9,614 nt of DNA from RPQK01 sp041946865 (GCA_041946865.1 JBHGBF010000275.1:1-9614); one strand, 5' to 3'. Numbered from the stretch's first letter, positions 1-5,561 are shown. The notes: generated by a model from the letters alone, not told the origin. Numbers and translations: made by a program.

Positions 1-353
1 AACTGAAATCCTGGATCAATCCGCTGCACTGTTCCCGGATTAGAGCCTCGCGTAACAGCTGGCTTTTGGCCGCCTTCTTGGGCGTGGCTTTCGGCAGACG
101 GTTCTACGCCAACTACTTCATTCAGATGCTGCCTGCGATGAGCATTCTTGGAGCAACGGGCCTTGCGCACTTGCTTGACAACGTTCGCCGTTACCGGGCC
201 AGGGCATACCTGACCGCCTTCGCCCTGCTGGTACCCTTTGTCTTCTTCCATACCCGCACCATGGCTCATTGGTACTATCTCTTCAATCAGGAGGCGCACC
301 AGAAAGCCCAACTCTGGAGGATGCACACAGCCTTGGCATCCACGATCCGGTGA
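1..353 (+). CDS. PMT/ArnT-like membrane glycosyltransferase, C-terminal part (5' end outside window)
   Basis: The frame is open from the left edge (first full codon at base 3) and stops with TGA at 351-353, giving 116 residues. The segment GRRFYANYFIQMLPAMS, followed by hydrophobic stretches, matches the late transmembrane part of PMT_2/ArnT-like glycosyltransferases (GT39/GT83 type), where G-R-F-x-x-H-Y-F-I-Q-x-L-P is typical. A further membrane segment lies around AYLTAFALLVPFVFF. These enzymes move a sugar from a polyprenyl-phosphate carrier onto lipid or protein at the outer face of the inner membrane. In relatives I remember, the chain continues past the W-Y-Y-L-x-N segment into a soluble tail. 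Here it stops about 30 residues later, so the C-terminus may be shortened. Acceptor and sugar are unknown. The gene converges on the DUF1801 gene 58 bp away. Confidence 0.7.
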   Translation, partial: LKSWINPLHCSRIRASRNSWLLAAFLGVAFGRRFYANYFIQMLPAMSILGATGLAHLLDNVRRYRARAYLTAFALLVPFVFFHTRTMAHWYYLFNQEAHQKAQLWRMHTALASTIR

Positions 354-411
354 TCGCCCGCTGGTGATTCGGATCCCGCCAAACGTTATCCGGACCCCCT
401 GCCGCACGACC

Positions 412-843
412 TCAGGCCGTGTTCACCGTTGCTTTGGCTCTTGCGCTTCTCGCTTTGGCGCTCTTCGCTTTGGTTTCCGCTCGCTCCATGTTCTGTCTGG
501 CCCGGTACTTGACGATCTTGCTTATCACGTCGAAGGGAATCGGCTGGTCTAACGGGAATCTGGCCGTTGCCTTGCCCGATTTGTAGGGCAACAGCTCCTC
601 TTTCAGTTCCTCGCTCTCGAATGGCGTAGGATAGACCCCAATGTGCTTCTTGAACGCGGCAAAGTAAACCAGGTATCTGCCCTTGAGATTGAAGGCTGGT
701 ATTTGATAACTGATCGCCTCTTCCGCTTCTGGAGCAGCCTCCTTGATCGTCATCCTGACCTTTTGAAGGACTTCCTGAACATGTGCGGGGAAGCCCGAGA
801 CGTATTCATCGATGTCTTTGGGCGCCGTAGATTTGCCTCTCAC
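412..843 (-). CDS. DUF1801 family protein (YdhG-like, frataxin-fold)
   Basis: The product is 143 residues. DUF1801 hallmarks occur in order: IDEYVSGFP (11-19), APEAEEAISYQIPAF (37-51), YLVYFAAFKKHIGVYP (57-72), YKSGKATARFPLDQPIP (87-103) and VISKIVKYR (106-114). The start is GTG at 841-843, preceded on the minus strand by AAGGAGG (850-856) with a 6-nt spacer, a strong Shine-Dalgarno that fixes the start. Family members have a frataxin-like fold. YdhG of Bacillus is reported as an iron chaperone, but for most members the role is unproven. The last 25 residues are a Lys/Ala/Arg-rich low-complexity tail (AKSAKARSARAKA), probably disordered and nucleic-acid or surface binding. The gene stands alone, with about 250 bp of non-coding sequence upstream. 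Family assignment is secure; function is not. Confidence 0.88.
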   Translation of the reverse strand: MRGKSTAPKDIDEYVSGFPAHVQEVLQKVRMTIKEAAPEAEEAISYQIPAFNLKGRYLVYFAAFKKHIGVYPTPFESEELKEELLPYKSGKATARFPLDQPIPFDVISKIVKYRARQNMERAETKAKSAKARSARAKATVNTA

Positions 844-1093
844 TGAAATCCTCCTTGAGACCCTAAGCCATTTTCAGCCCCTCAAAGGTTGCAGTTCAAA
901 CGGCCTCGCTGCTTCTGCCCGGACAGCCATCAGTGCCTGGCCGGAGCCGACTGACAGCTCGAGAGTCACCAGAAGTCGGCACAGGACGGCGGGCCCCCTC
1001 GTATCGGGCGGCTGCCACGGTTGACCGGCTCACTCGGCTTGCCTCCAATCCACTGTCCCATCGTCTTTTGCGGGGCGGAGTGGGCATCTGCGC

Positions 1094-1303
1094 ATGTTAG
1101 AATCAAGAATGCTCAAGCGTGAGACAGTGACCGCAGTACGGCGCCTGCTTCTGTTCGGTCTTGGTCTCGTGGCCGGTTCCTACCTGATACCCTTGCCTGC
1201 TTCGGGAGATGAGAATTTGAAGCAAAAAATCGAGCGATTCGCCCCGATTGAATTCGCCGGTCCGTTGCGCCACATCGTCCGAAGGTACGACGCTCTCCGG
1301 TGA
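1094..1303 (+). pseudogene. N-terminal remnant of an exported protein, possibly M49-type peptidase
   Basis: The reading frame is 69 residues with a bacterial signal-peptide-like start: basic residues around KRETVTAVRR, a hydrophobic core LLLFGLGLVAGSYLI, then PLPASGDE. The mature part, NLKQKIERFAPIEF, resembles the first residues of dipeptidyl-peptidase III-like (M49) proteins, which commonly begin with a K-x-x-x-E-x-F-A-P-T-E-type segment. The resemblance fades after about residue 58 and the frame stops at 1303. M49 enzymes are several hundred residues long with a HEXXGH zinc motif, which is absent here. From about 1275 rightward the opposite strand encodes an unrelated fragment, so this looks like a gene cut by a rearrangement. 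ATG at 1094 or 1109 could be the start; neither has a clear ribosome site. The family call rests on a short match from memory. Confidence 0.35.
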
Positions 1304-1502
1304 GGAATTCGTATTCCTCGCCGATCCGGGCCACCATCTTCGCAGCCATGAGACGGTCGAGTTCGGGCCGTATCCGCGCCACCAGCGCGGGCAGGTCGTC
1401 GGTGGTAGGCTCAACGAGAAGCCGGGCCAGATTGTCGATGGTGCGGGGCACGTATTTTATTTCCTGCATGAGAAACAGGATCTCAGCGACCCCGCCGTGT
1501 GA
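1275..1502 (-). pseudogene. Remnant of a large ATPase resembling BREX BrxC/PglY
   Basis: The minus frame reads VAEILFLMQEIKYVPRTID, then NLARLLVEPTTDDLPALV, ARIRPELDRLMAAKMVARI and GEEYEFLTGERRTF before running into antisense of the neighbouring fragment near 1275. An amphipathic helix pair followed by GEEYEFLTGE-R-x-F is what I associate with the mid-region of BREX BrxC/PglY-type ATPases, which are over 1000 residues long. A TGA closes this frame just upstream of 1502. In a neighbouring frame (about 1503-1618) GKIWIFVTTHEDMGAV could be its upstream continuation, separated by a frameshift. No Walker motifs are present. In life these ATPases belong to the BREX phage-defence complex; this scrap cannot function. 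Coding-like character is clear, the exact family only moderately so. Confidence 0.4.
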
Positions 1503-1741
1503 GGGCCGTCACGCCGGGAACAACCTGTTCAATCCGGGAAAGCTCCCGCCGCGCGTGGCAGACCGCGCCCATGTCCTCATGCGTGGTGACAAAGATCCAA
1601 ATCTTCCCTTGACCTCCGACAGCAGCCTGGAGGTGTTGCGGGCGCTCAGCGGGCCAAGATCGCGGCCACGGCGCTCCGCGGGCGCCCCGGCGGCGCCCTC
1701 CGCATGCTTCGATGTCCCCTCAGATACCATCACCGACGCCT

Positions 1742-1855
1742 TCATCTTCGCCGCCTGCTCCACCGGCGGCACCAAGGCATCGCAGTGTTCCGAGCGATCT
1801 TCAGCATCGCAGCGATGCCAGTTAGAGTGAGCATTTCGTCATGGGCCGCCACCAT
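1742..1855 (-). pseudogene. Broken excisionase-type helix-turn-helix (HTH_17-like) ORF
   Basis: The ATG at 1853-1855 is preceded on the minus strand by a purine-rich GGAGGGAGA stretch at a usable distance. The product starts MVAAHDEMLTLTGIAAMLKI and continues ARNTA. That is the pattern of the first two helices of MerR/excisionase-like HTH_17 proteins (L-T-x-x-x-I-A-x-x-L-K-x-x-x-N-T). After ARNTA the frame degenerates into Arg/Trp-rich sequence and stops after 37 residues in total. The usual continuation with a wing (K-V-G-x-x-W-R-F) is missing. One base shift at the break would instead read DALVPPVEQAAKMKASV, so an indel is plausible, but that continuation is not recognisable. Such proteins serve as excisionases or antitoxin-like regulators. 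As it stands the frame is a fragment or chance resemblance. Confidence 0.3.
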
Positions 1856-2022
1856 CGGCTCTCCCTCCGGCGGATGTGGAAACATCGCAAAGATCCGCCA
1901 GCGAATGCGATGATACAGAAGAGAAAGTGACGGAGGCAAGAAGGTCAGAGTTTACCCTGTAGGGCAGAAGCGTGCCCGGAACGAATTGCAGTCCCGAGTT
2001 TATTATGTCGCACTTAGAGTCT

Positions 2023-2612
2023 CTATTCGAATAACCCCGCTGTCCTCTCAGTTATGCCGGCGAAAAAAAACTCGTTCTTGAATCCGTGAAGCCGATCGAA
2101 CGCCTCCCGCAATTCTGTTGAATCAATCTCGAAATCGTTTAGCCGGTACACGTCAATGTCCAAGATGATGCTCACCGAGCCCGCAGCCAAGCTTCTCTCC
2201 AACGCTTGTGTCATAATAGCAGAGTTTTCGCCCTGCCTGATGTTTAGACGAGCCAAGAAGCCGGCAAGTTCCCCAGTGATCCCCTCTGGCACAGTCGGAG
2301 GCGCAGTCAGGTGGTGGCTGTACTCGGTAGATCGAGCCGATTAATGTACCTGACGGCTATCCTGTTGACAAACTCGGGTGCAGCCAAAGATACGTATTCT
2401 TTCCAGAGACCGAATGCTTCGGGGAATACCTGTTCCCAAGAGGTGTAGGGCTTCGATCGGTTGAAAGTGAACCCGTCAAGCCGGAACTGGACCAGTTTCA
2501 CTTCGTCTTCTGACACATACATGTACCCGTTAATACGATGGGTTGGCCGAAGGACTTGTTCGGAGTGTGGCAGCAACGAGGAGAGAGGCCGGTGCTTTAC
2601 CAAGCCTCGAAG
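2023..2612 (-). pseudogene. TIGR04255 family protein, N-terminally truncated and frameshifted
   Basis: Two minus-strand frames together give a recognisable TIGR04255 protein. The upstream one (about 2612 to 2325) carries VQFRLDGFTFNRSKPYTSW, then FVNRIAVRYINRLDLP. The downstream one carries EYSHHLTAPPTVPEGI, a middle segment, and ends GFKNEFFFAGITERTAGLFE. The family motifs R-Y-I-N-R-(L/I)-D-L-P and Y-L-T-A-P-P-x-(V/L)-P-E-G should be nearly contiguous in one frame; here they lie in different frames, placing the indel at about 2322-2330. The N-terminal section of the family (roughly 50 residues before G-Y-x-x-x-S-E-D) is missing, because the frame meets the stop codon of tag at 2617. The family is widespread and sporadic, often on mobile regions, with no established biochemical role. 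A sequencing error could explain the shift but not the lost N-terminus. Confidence 0.65.
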
Positions 2613-2616
2613 GAGG

Positions 2617-3219
2617 CTATGGTCCGCCGCGGGGGCGGGTGTGCGAGACAAAGCCCAATTCGCGATAGCGGAAGCAGGAAACGACATGATCATTGACCAT
2701 CCCGGCGGCCTGCATGAAGGCGTAGCAGATGACCGAGCCGACAAAACGAAAGCCGCGCGCCTTCAGATCCCGGCTCATCGCGTCGGATTCGGGACTGCGC
2801 GACGGAATGTCCTTCAGACTCCGAACGCCATTGTCGATGGTGCGTCCATCCACAAACCGCCATATATAGGCATCGAAGCTCCCAAACTCGTTTTGCACTT
2901 CGAGAAAGCTCTTCGCATTCTGGATTGCGGACGACACTTTCAACCGGTTTCGGACAATACCCGGATTGTTGAGAAGACGCTCAATGTCCGATTCGCCGTA
3001 CAGCGCGACTCGAGCCGGATCAAAACCGTGGAAGGCCTGCCGGTAGTTTTCACGCTTGTATAGTATCGTCTTCCAGCTCAGACCCGCCTGGGCGGCATCC
3101 AGGACCAGAAACTCAAACAGCCTCCGGTCGTCATGTACGGGCACACCCCATTCCTGGTCGTGATACTCGGTCATGAGAGGATCATCCCCAGGCCAGGGAC
3201 ATCGATCGACAGTCGGCAT
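2617..3219 (-). CDS. tag: DNA-3-methyladenine glycosylase I
   Basis: The product is 200 residues, close to the usual length of about 190. The enzyme removes 3-methyladenine from alkylated DNA, starting base-excision repair. Family hallmarks are RCPW (6-9), EYHDQEWGVP (18-27), AAQAGLSWKTILYKRENYR (42-60) and NDHVVSCFR (176-184). The structural zinc site of E. coli Tag (Cys4, His17, His175, Cys179) corresponds to Cys7, His20, His178 and Cys182 here, all present. Trp49 matches the base-stacking tryptophan of the family. Asp41 stands where E. coli has Glu38, a conservative change at the base-reading pocket. The ATG at 3217-3219 has no Shine-Dalgarno; a TATTAT box 6 nt upstream suggests a nearly leaderless transcript. 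The gene diverges from the small membrane protein gene. The TIGR04255 remnant starts just past its stop. Confidence 0.95.
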   Translation of the reverse strand: MPTVDRCPWPGDDPLMTEYHDQEWGVPVHDDRRLFEFLVLDAAQAGLSWKTILYKRENYRQAFHGFDPARVALYGESDIERLLNNPGIVRNRLKVSSAIQNAKSFLEVQNEFGSFDAYIWRFVDGRTIDNGVRSLKDIPSRSPESDAMSRDLKARGFRFVGSVICYAFMQAAGMVNDHVVSCFRYRELGFVSHTRPRGGP

Positions 3220-3225
3220 AGAGCC

Positions 3226-3231
3226 ATAATA
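3226..3231 (-). promoter_or_regulatory. Candidate -10 box for tag (leaderless layout)
   Basis: TATTAT on the minus strand lies 6 nt upstream of the tag ATG. If used, transcription would start at or next to the A of the start codon, which fits the absence of a ribosome binding site. No convincing -35 hexamer is visible 16-18 bp further upstream, so this stays a candidate. Confidence 0.25.
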
Positions 3232-3252
3232 CCAATGATGAGTGGCGAGCCG

Positions 3253-3258
3253 TATAAT
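3253..3258 (+). promoter_or_regulatory. Candidate -10 box for the small membrane protein gene
   Basis: A perfect TATAAT lies 25 bp before the chosen ATG at 3284, giving a short leader that includes the GGAGGG ribosome site at 3270-3275. No good -35 hexamer lies 16-18 bp upstream. It sits in the 64-bp divergent spacer shared with tag. Confidence 0.35.
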
Positions 3259-3283
3259 CGGAGTTGACCGGAGGGTAAAACGG

Positions 3284-3481
3284 ATGAGGAGAAACGCGCT
3301 TCTCGGTCTTTGGCTGGCGGCAGTTCTGCTCTTTGTACTTGCTTGCGTCTGCCTCCCGCGTCGCTGGCAGTACTCCGGCGAGGGAAACTATCTTCTCGTC
3401 AACCTGGTCGCCGTCTGGGCTCTGATAACACTCGTCCCGGCAATGGGCGTTACCGTCTGGTGGTTTCGCAGGCGAGAATGA
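3284..3481 (+). CDS. Small two-helix membrane protein, unknown function
   Basis: The product is 65 residues. Predicted helices are residues 5-24 (ALLGLWLAAVLLFVLACVCL) and about 37-60 (LLVNLVAVWALITLVPAMGV and following). A short polar loop, PRRWQYSGEGNY, joins them, and a basic tail WWFRRRE follows. Positive residues at both ends favour a hairpin with both termini in the cytoplasm. A GTG 42 bp upstream is in frame, but the ATG at 3284 is chosen because GGAGGG (3270-3275) precedes it by 8 nt and a TATAAT box lies just before that. I do not recognise a family. The gene diverges from tag and is followed by the attC-bearing spacer. A link to an integron cassette is possible but untested, since the gene ends 224 bp before the attC-like site. 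Confidence 0.55.
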   Translation: MRRNALLGLWLAAVLLFVLACVCLPRRWQYSGEGNYLLVNLVAVWALITLVPAMGVTVWWFRRRE

Positions 3482-3705
3482 CGTACATTGCGCCTTCGGG
3501 GTAGCCAAACAGCCGTTCATCGCCATCTGTGGAATTCGGGCACAGCCTTCCATGCGCTGGGGCGCACTGAACAAGCCGTCACGACGGATCAGCATTTTGT
3601 CCAGGCAGGCTACCGGGCTCTGATGGTTGACGCGTGAATCGAGTCCGCGCCAACGACCCTGCAAATAGGCCAACCCGAGATTGGGCGACCGGCGCTCCAG
3701 GGCTG

Positions 3706-3798
3706 GCCTAACATGGCGTGCAGCGGGCCCGCCCTCGGGCTTCTTGCACTGATCGTCTGGTGGTGATCCCGTGCGTGCCGCTGAACTTGGCGTTAGCC
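3706..3798 (+). other. Integron attC-like recombination site (59-be)
   Basis: The left end GCCTAAC (3706-3712) fits the R'' consensus RYYYAAC. The right end, GCGTTAG with the cut expected between G3792 and T3793, pairs with it (CTAAC with GTTAG). Inward of each lies a 5-nt spacer, ATGGC and TTGGC, followed by L-type boxes GTGCAGCGG (3718-3726) and CCGCTGAAC (3778-3786). CAGCGG and CCGCTG pair perfectly, while an adjoining G faces a non-partner, as expected for the mispaired or extrahelical base of attC. The interior folds further: GCCCG/CGGGC with a 4-nt loop, and GCAC..GATC pairing with GATC..GTGC. The length of 93 bp is within the attC range. The last bases are GTTAGCC rather than the perfect complement GTTAGGC. 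No integron integrase and no second attC lie in the window, so this is solitary. Confidence 0.55.
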
Positions 3799-3851
3799 TC
3801 GACACGAGGGTGCGTGGTTGTATCTGCTGCAGCTGCGTATTTGAGATGCCC

Positions 3852-3884
3852 GAGCCGTATGAGCCGGATTTTATATGCGGTTTC
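3852..3884 (+). ncRNA. Group II intron domain V-like sequence (possible 3' scar)
   Basis: The sequence begins GAGCCGTATGAG, as in many bacterial group II intron domain V hairpins, and closes with ATGCGGTTTC, close to the usual ACGGTTC. Pairing of the ends is possible with one extra U. The central part does not form the standard GAAA-type capped hairpin well. A short GAGG/CCTC hairpin follows at about 3897-3907, where domain VI would lie. There is no reverse transcriptase ORF upstream and no clear 5' intron end, so at best this is a decayed 3' remnant. Confidence 0.2.
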
Positions 3885-3911
3885 CCGGGGGCGTAGGAGG
3901 CTTCCTCATAG

Positions 3912-4520
3912 ATGAGACGCATTCTGTCATTGGTTTTGCTTTTCGCGGGAATTGGCTATATGAACAACCAACGGACATTCGGGGCGTCGGAAGAGGTCAT
4001 CACTTTGGGTGGAGGCTGCTTCTGGTGCACCGAAGCGATTTTTGACGAGTTGAAAGGGGTGAGCCGCATCGAATCCGGATACTCCGGGGGCACTGTTCCC
4101 AACCCGACATACGAGCAGGTTTGCACCGGAAAGACCGGACACGCCGAGGTGATCCAGGTGACATTTGATCCTCAGGTCATCTCCTTGAAGGACATCCTGC
4201 ACATCTTTTTCACGGTACACGATCCGACCACACTCAACCGGCAGGGGCCGGACGTCGGCACGCAGTATCGTTCGGCGATCTTCTACCGGGACGACGAGCA
4301 GAAACGAGTCGCCCAGGAAGTCATGCGGGAGGTCGAGGCTTCGAAGATCTGGAACGCTCCGCTGGTGACCACGCTGGAACCTTTTCAAGCCTTCTATCAG
4401 GCGGAGGACTATCACCAGACGTATTTCGCCTCCAATCCCAACCAGCCTTACTGCCGCGTCATCATTGCACCGAAGGTTGCGAAGTTTCGGGAGAAATACC
4501 GGTCGCGCTTGAAGAAGTGA
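3912..4520 (+). CDS. msrA: Peptide methionine sulfoxide reductase MsrA, probably exported
   Basis: The product is 202 residues. MsrA reduces the S epimer of methionine sulfoxide in free and protein-bound form. GCFWC (35-39) contains the nucleophile Cys36; GYSGG (56-60), TGHAEV (75-80), the VHDPTTLNRQGPDVGTQYRS stretch (102-121) and E79 complete the active site. One C-terminal cysteine, Cys181 in QPYCRVIIAPKVAKF, is the likely resolving residue; another, Cys71, lies before TGHAE. The start MRRILSLVLLFAGIGYM has two arginines and a hydrophobic core, and a plausible cleavage site follows FGA, so the enzyme is probably periplasmic or lipid-side, repairing envelope proteins. No MsrB domain is fused or adjacent. 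TAGGAGG (3894-3900) precedes the ATG by 11 nt, a rather long spacer. A DUF34/NIF3-like gene follows on the same strand after 162 bp. Confidence 0.95.
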   Translation: MRRILSLVLLFAGIGYMNNQRTFGASEEVITLGGGCFWCTEAIFDELKGVSRIESGYSGGTVPNPTYEQVCTGKTGHAEVIQVTFDPQVISLKDILHIFFTVHDPTTLNRQGPDVGTQYRSAIFYRDDEQKRVAQEVMREVEASKIWNAPLVTTLEPFQAFYQAEDYHQTYFASNPNQPYCRVIIAPKVAKFREKYRSRLKK

Positions 4521-4583
4521 TACACATGGGGATGAGCACGGCTGCCCGGTAATTCCGGCCCGCGAATTCTCGTGGCTTTCACC

Positions 4584-4613
4584 AGTCGGCACGAACTCGA
4601 ACCCGTGCTGACT
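4584..4613. repeat. Hairpin after msrA, 10-bp stem, no U-tract
   Basis: AGTCGGCACG and CGTGCTGACT form a 10-bp stem with one G-U pair around a 10-nt loop, 63 bp past the msrA stop. The base is not followed by a T-run on either strand, so it is not a standard intrinsic terminator. It could stabilise the msrA 3' end or be a scar. Confidence 0.35.
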
Positions 4614-4682
4614 CATAAAATTCTGAAAATTCGTGGACAAAATCCTTGGAGAAACTGCCACAATCTCCGCTGGAGATACTGA

Positions 4683-5561
4683 ATGAGCTCAAACCTGACA
4701 GGCAGGCGCACGTTTTTGAAAGAGATGGCAGGTGCGACGGTCGTGTTGCCCTTCGCCTCGAACGCCGCCATTGCATCGGCCGATCTGACCATCAACGACG
4801 CCATCGGGATCATCCTCAAGAGCATCCCGCAAGCGCCGTTTCGTGACACGGTGGACACCGTCAAGTGCGGGGATCCGACCCGGAAGCTGACAGGAATTGT
4901 CACCACGTTCCTGGCAACCTATGACGTGATCCGCAGGGCGGCTGAGCTGGGCGCGAACCTGATCATCACTCATGAACCGACCTTCTACAACCACCGCGAC
5001 GAGACCGATTGGCTTGGATCAGACGCGGTCTATGCCGCCAAGAAACGCCTTCTCGACGAGAAAGGGATCGTCGTCTGGCGTTTTCACGACTACTGGCACG
5101 CCGCTCGTCCCGACGGCATCCTGACCGGCGTTCTGAAGAAGCTGGGCTGGCAACCGACGGGCCAAGGAAACCTGTTCACCATTCCAGCCACTCCGCTGCG
5201 GGACCTGGCTCTTTCCGTTAAACAGAAGTTCGCGAGCCCGTCCGTGAGATTCGTCGGGAACCCCGATCAGTTGTGCCGGACGGTTGGTCTTTTGCCCGGG
5301 GCGTCTGGAGGCCGGCCGCAGATCATGCTGCTCAGCCGCGAGCCGAGCGATGCTCTGGTCTGCGGCGAGATTGCTGAGTGGGAAACGAGCGAGTATGTGC
5401 GCGACGCCGTGGCGGCGGGTCAGGCCAAAGGACTGATCATCGTCGGACATGTGCCGAGCGAGGAACCGGGAATGGAGTACCTGGTGGAATGGTTGAAACC
5501 CAAACTGCCGAATGTCGACATCACGCACGTGCCGGCCCGTAGTCCGTTCGTTTACGTGTAG
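4683..5561 (+). CDS. Tat-exported NIF3/DUF34-like dinuclear metal protein
   Basis: The product is 292 residues. The N-terminus GRRTFLKEMAGATVVLPFAS carries the twin-arginine motif (Arg8-Arg9) and a hydrophobic stretch, so a Tat signal with cleavage after about residue 30 is likely. The body has the NIF3/DUF34 layout. DTVKCGDPTRKLTGIVTTF (58-76) corresponds to the family's W-D-N-V-G segment and first strand. ANLIITHEP (91-99) corresponds to the metal site usually written H-H-P, with Glu98 replacing the second His. FHDYWH (134-139) and a C-terminal GLIIVGHVPSEEPGMEYL provide further likely metal ligands. NIF3 proteins bind two metal ions and are called GTP cyclohydrolase I type 2 homologues, but activity is unproven for most. 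Export and the HEP variant suggest a distinct secreted subgroup. TGGAG (4671-4675) precedes the ATG by 7 nt. It may share a transcript with msrA. Confidence 0.85.
   Translation: MSSNLTGRRTFLKEMAGATVVLPFASNAAIASADLTINDAIGIILKSIPQAPFRDTVDTVKCGDPTRKLTGIVTTFLATYDVIRRAAELGANLIITHEPTFYNHRDETDWLGSDAVYAAKKRLLDEKGIVVWRFHDYWHAARPDGILTGVLKKLGWQPTGQGNLFTIPATPLRDLALSVKQKFASPSVRFVGNPDQLCRTVGLLPGASGGRPQIMLLSREPSDALVCGEIAEWETSEYVRDAVAAGQAKGLIIVGHVPSEEPGMEYLVEWLKPKLPNVDITHVPARSPFVYV

Larger units (their letters stand above)
3482..3911. other. 430-bp region without a recognisable gene
   Basis: Between the small membrane protein and msrA no frame on either strand gives a product I recognise. The + frame just after the TGA at 3479-3481 stays open to 3637. 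It contains GTAFHALGRTEQAV, faintly like a TPR helix, but it has no ribosome site. A minus frame spans the whole interval and runs on under both neighbouring genes, so it looks like a shadow. The notable content is an attC-like site (3706-3798) and a domain-V-like sequence (3852-3884), listed separately. Confidence 0.5.

Noticed and set aside
844..1093. Possible gene or regulatory RNA upstream of the DUF1801 gene
   Set aside because: The short frames here are Arg/Ser-rich with no ribosome site. No conserved RNA fold or strong promoter was recognised beyond the DUF1801 ribosome site.
1300..1830. 176-residue plus-strand ORF
   Set aside because: It is composed of Arg/Ser/Pro-rich antisense of the minus-strand remnants. 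The opposite strand carries the recognisable protein motifs.
2461..3063. 200-residue plus-strand ORF opposite tag
   Set aside because: It is fully antisense to the well-supported tag gene and the TIGR04255 remnant, with no motif of its own.
3488..3637. Short + frame with a TPR-like stretch (GTAFHALGRTEQAV) that might be a cassette ORF
   Set aside because: It has only a TTG start without a ribosome site and a single weak helix-like match. That is not enough to call a gene.
3182..3922. 246-residue minus-strand ORF under the attC spacer
   Set aside because: It overlaps the small membrane protein and the tag start, has Pro/Arg/Ser-rich sequence with no family resemblance and no ribosome site. 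It is best explained as a shadow in GC-rich DNA.
4584..4613. tRNA T-arm-like sequence on the minus strand (GGTTCGAGTT within a stem)
   Set aside because: The loop is 10 nt (6 with two G-U pairs), not 7. No acceptor, D or anticodon arms can be drawn around it.
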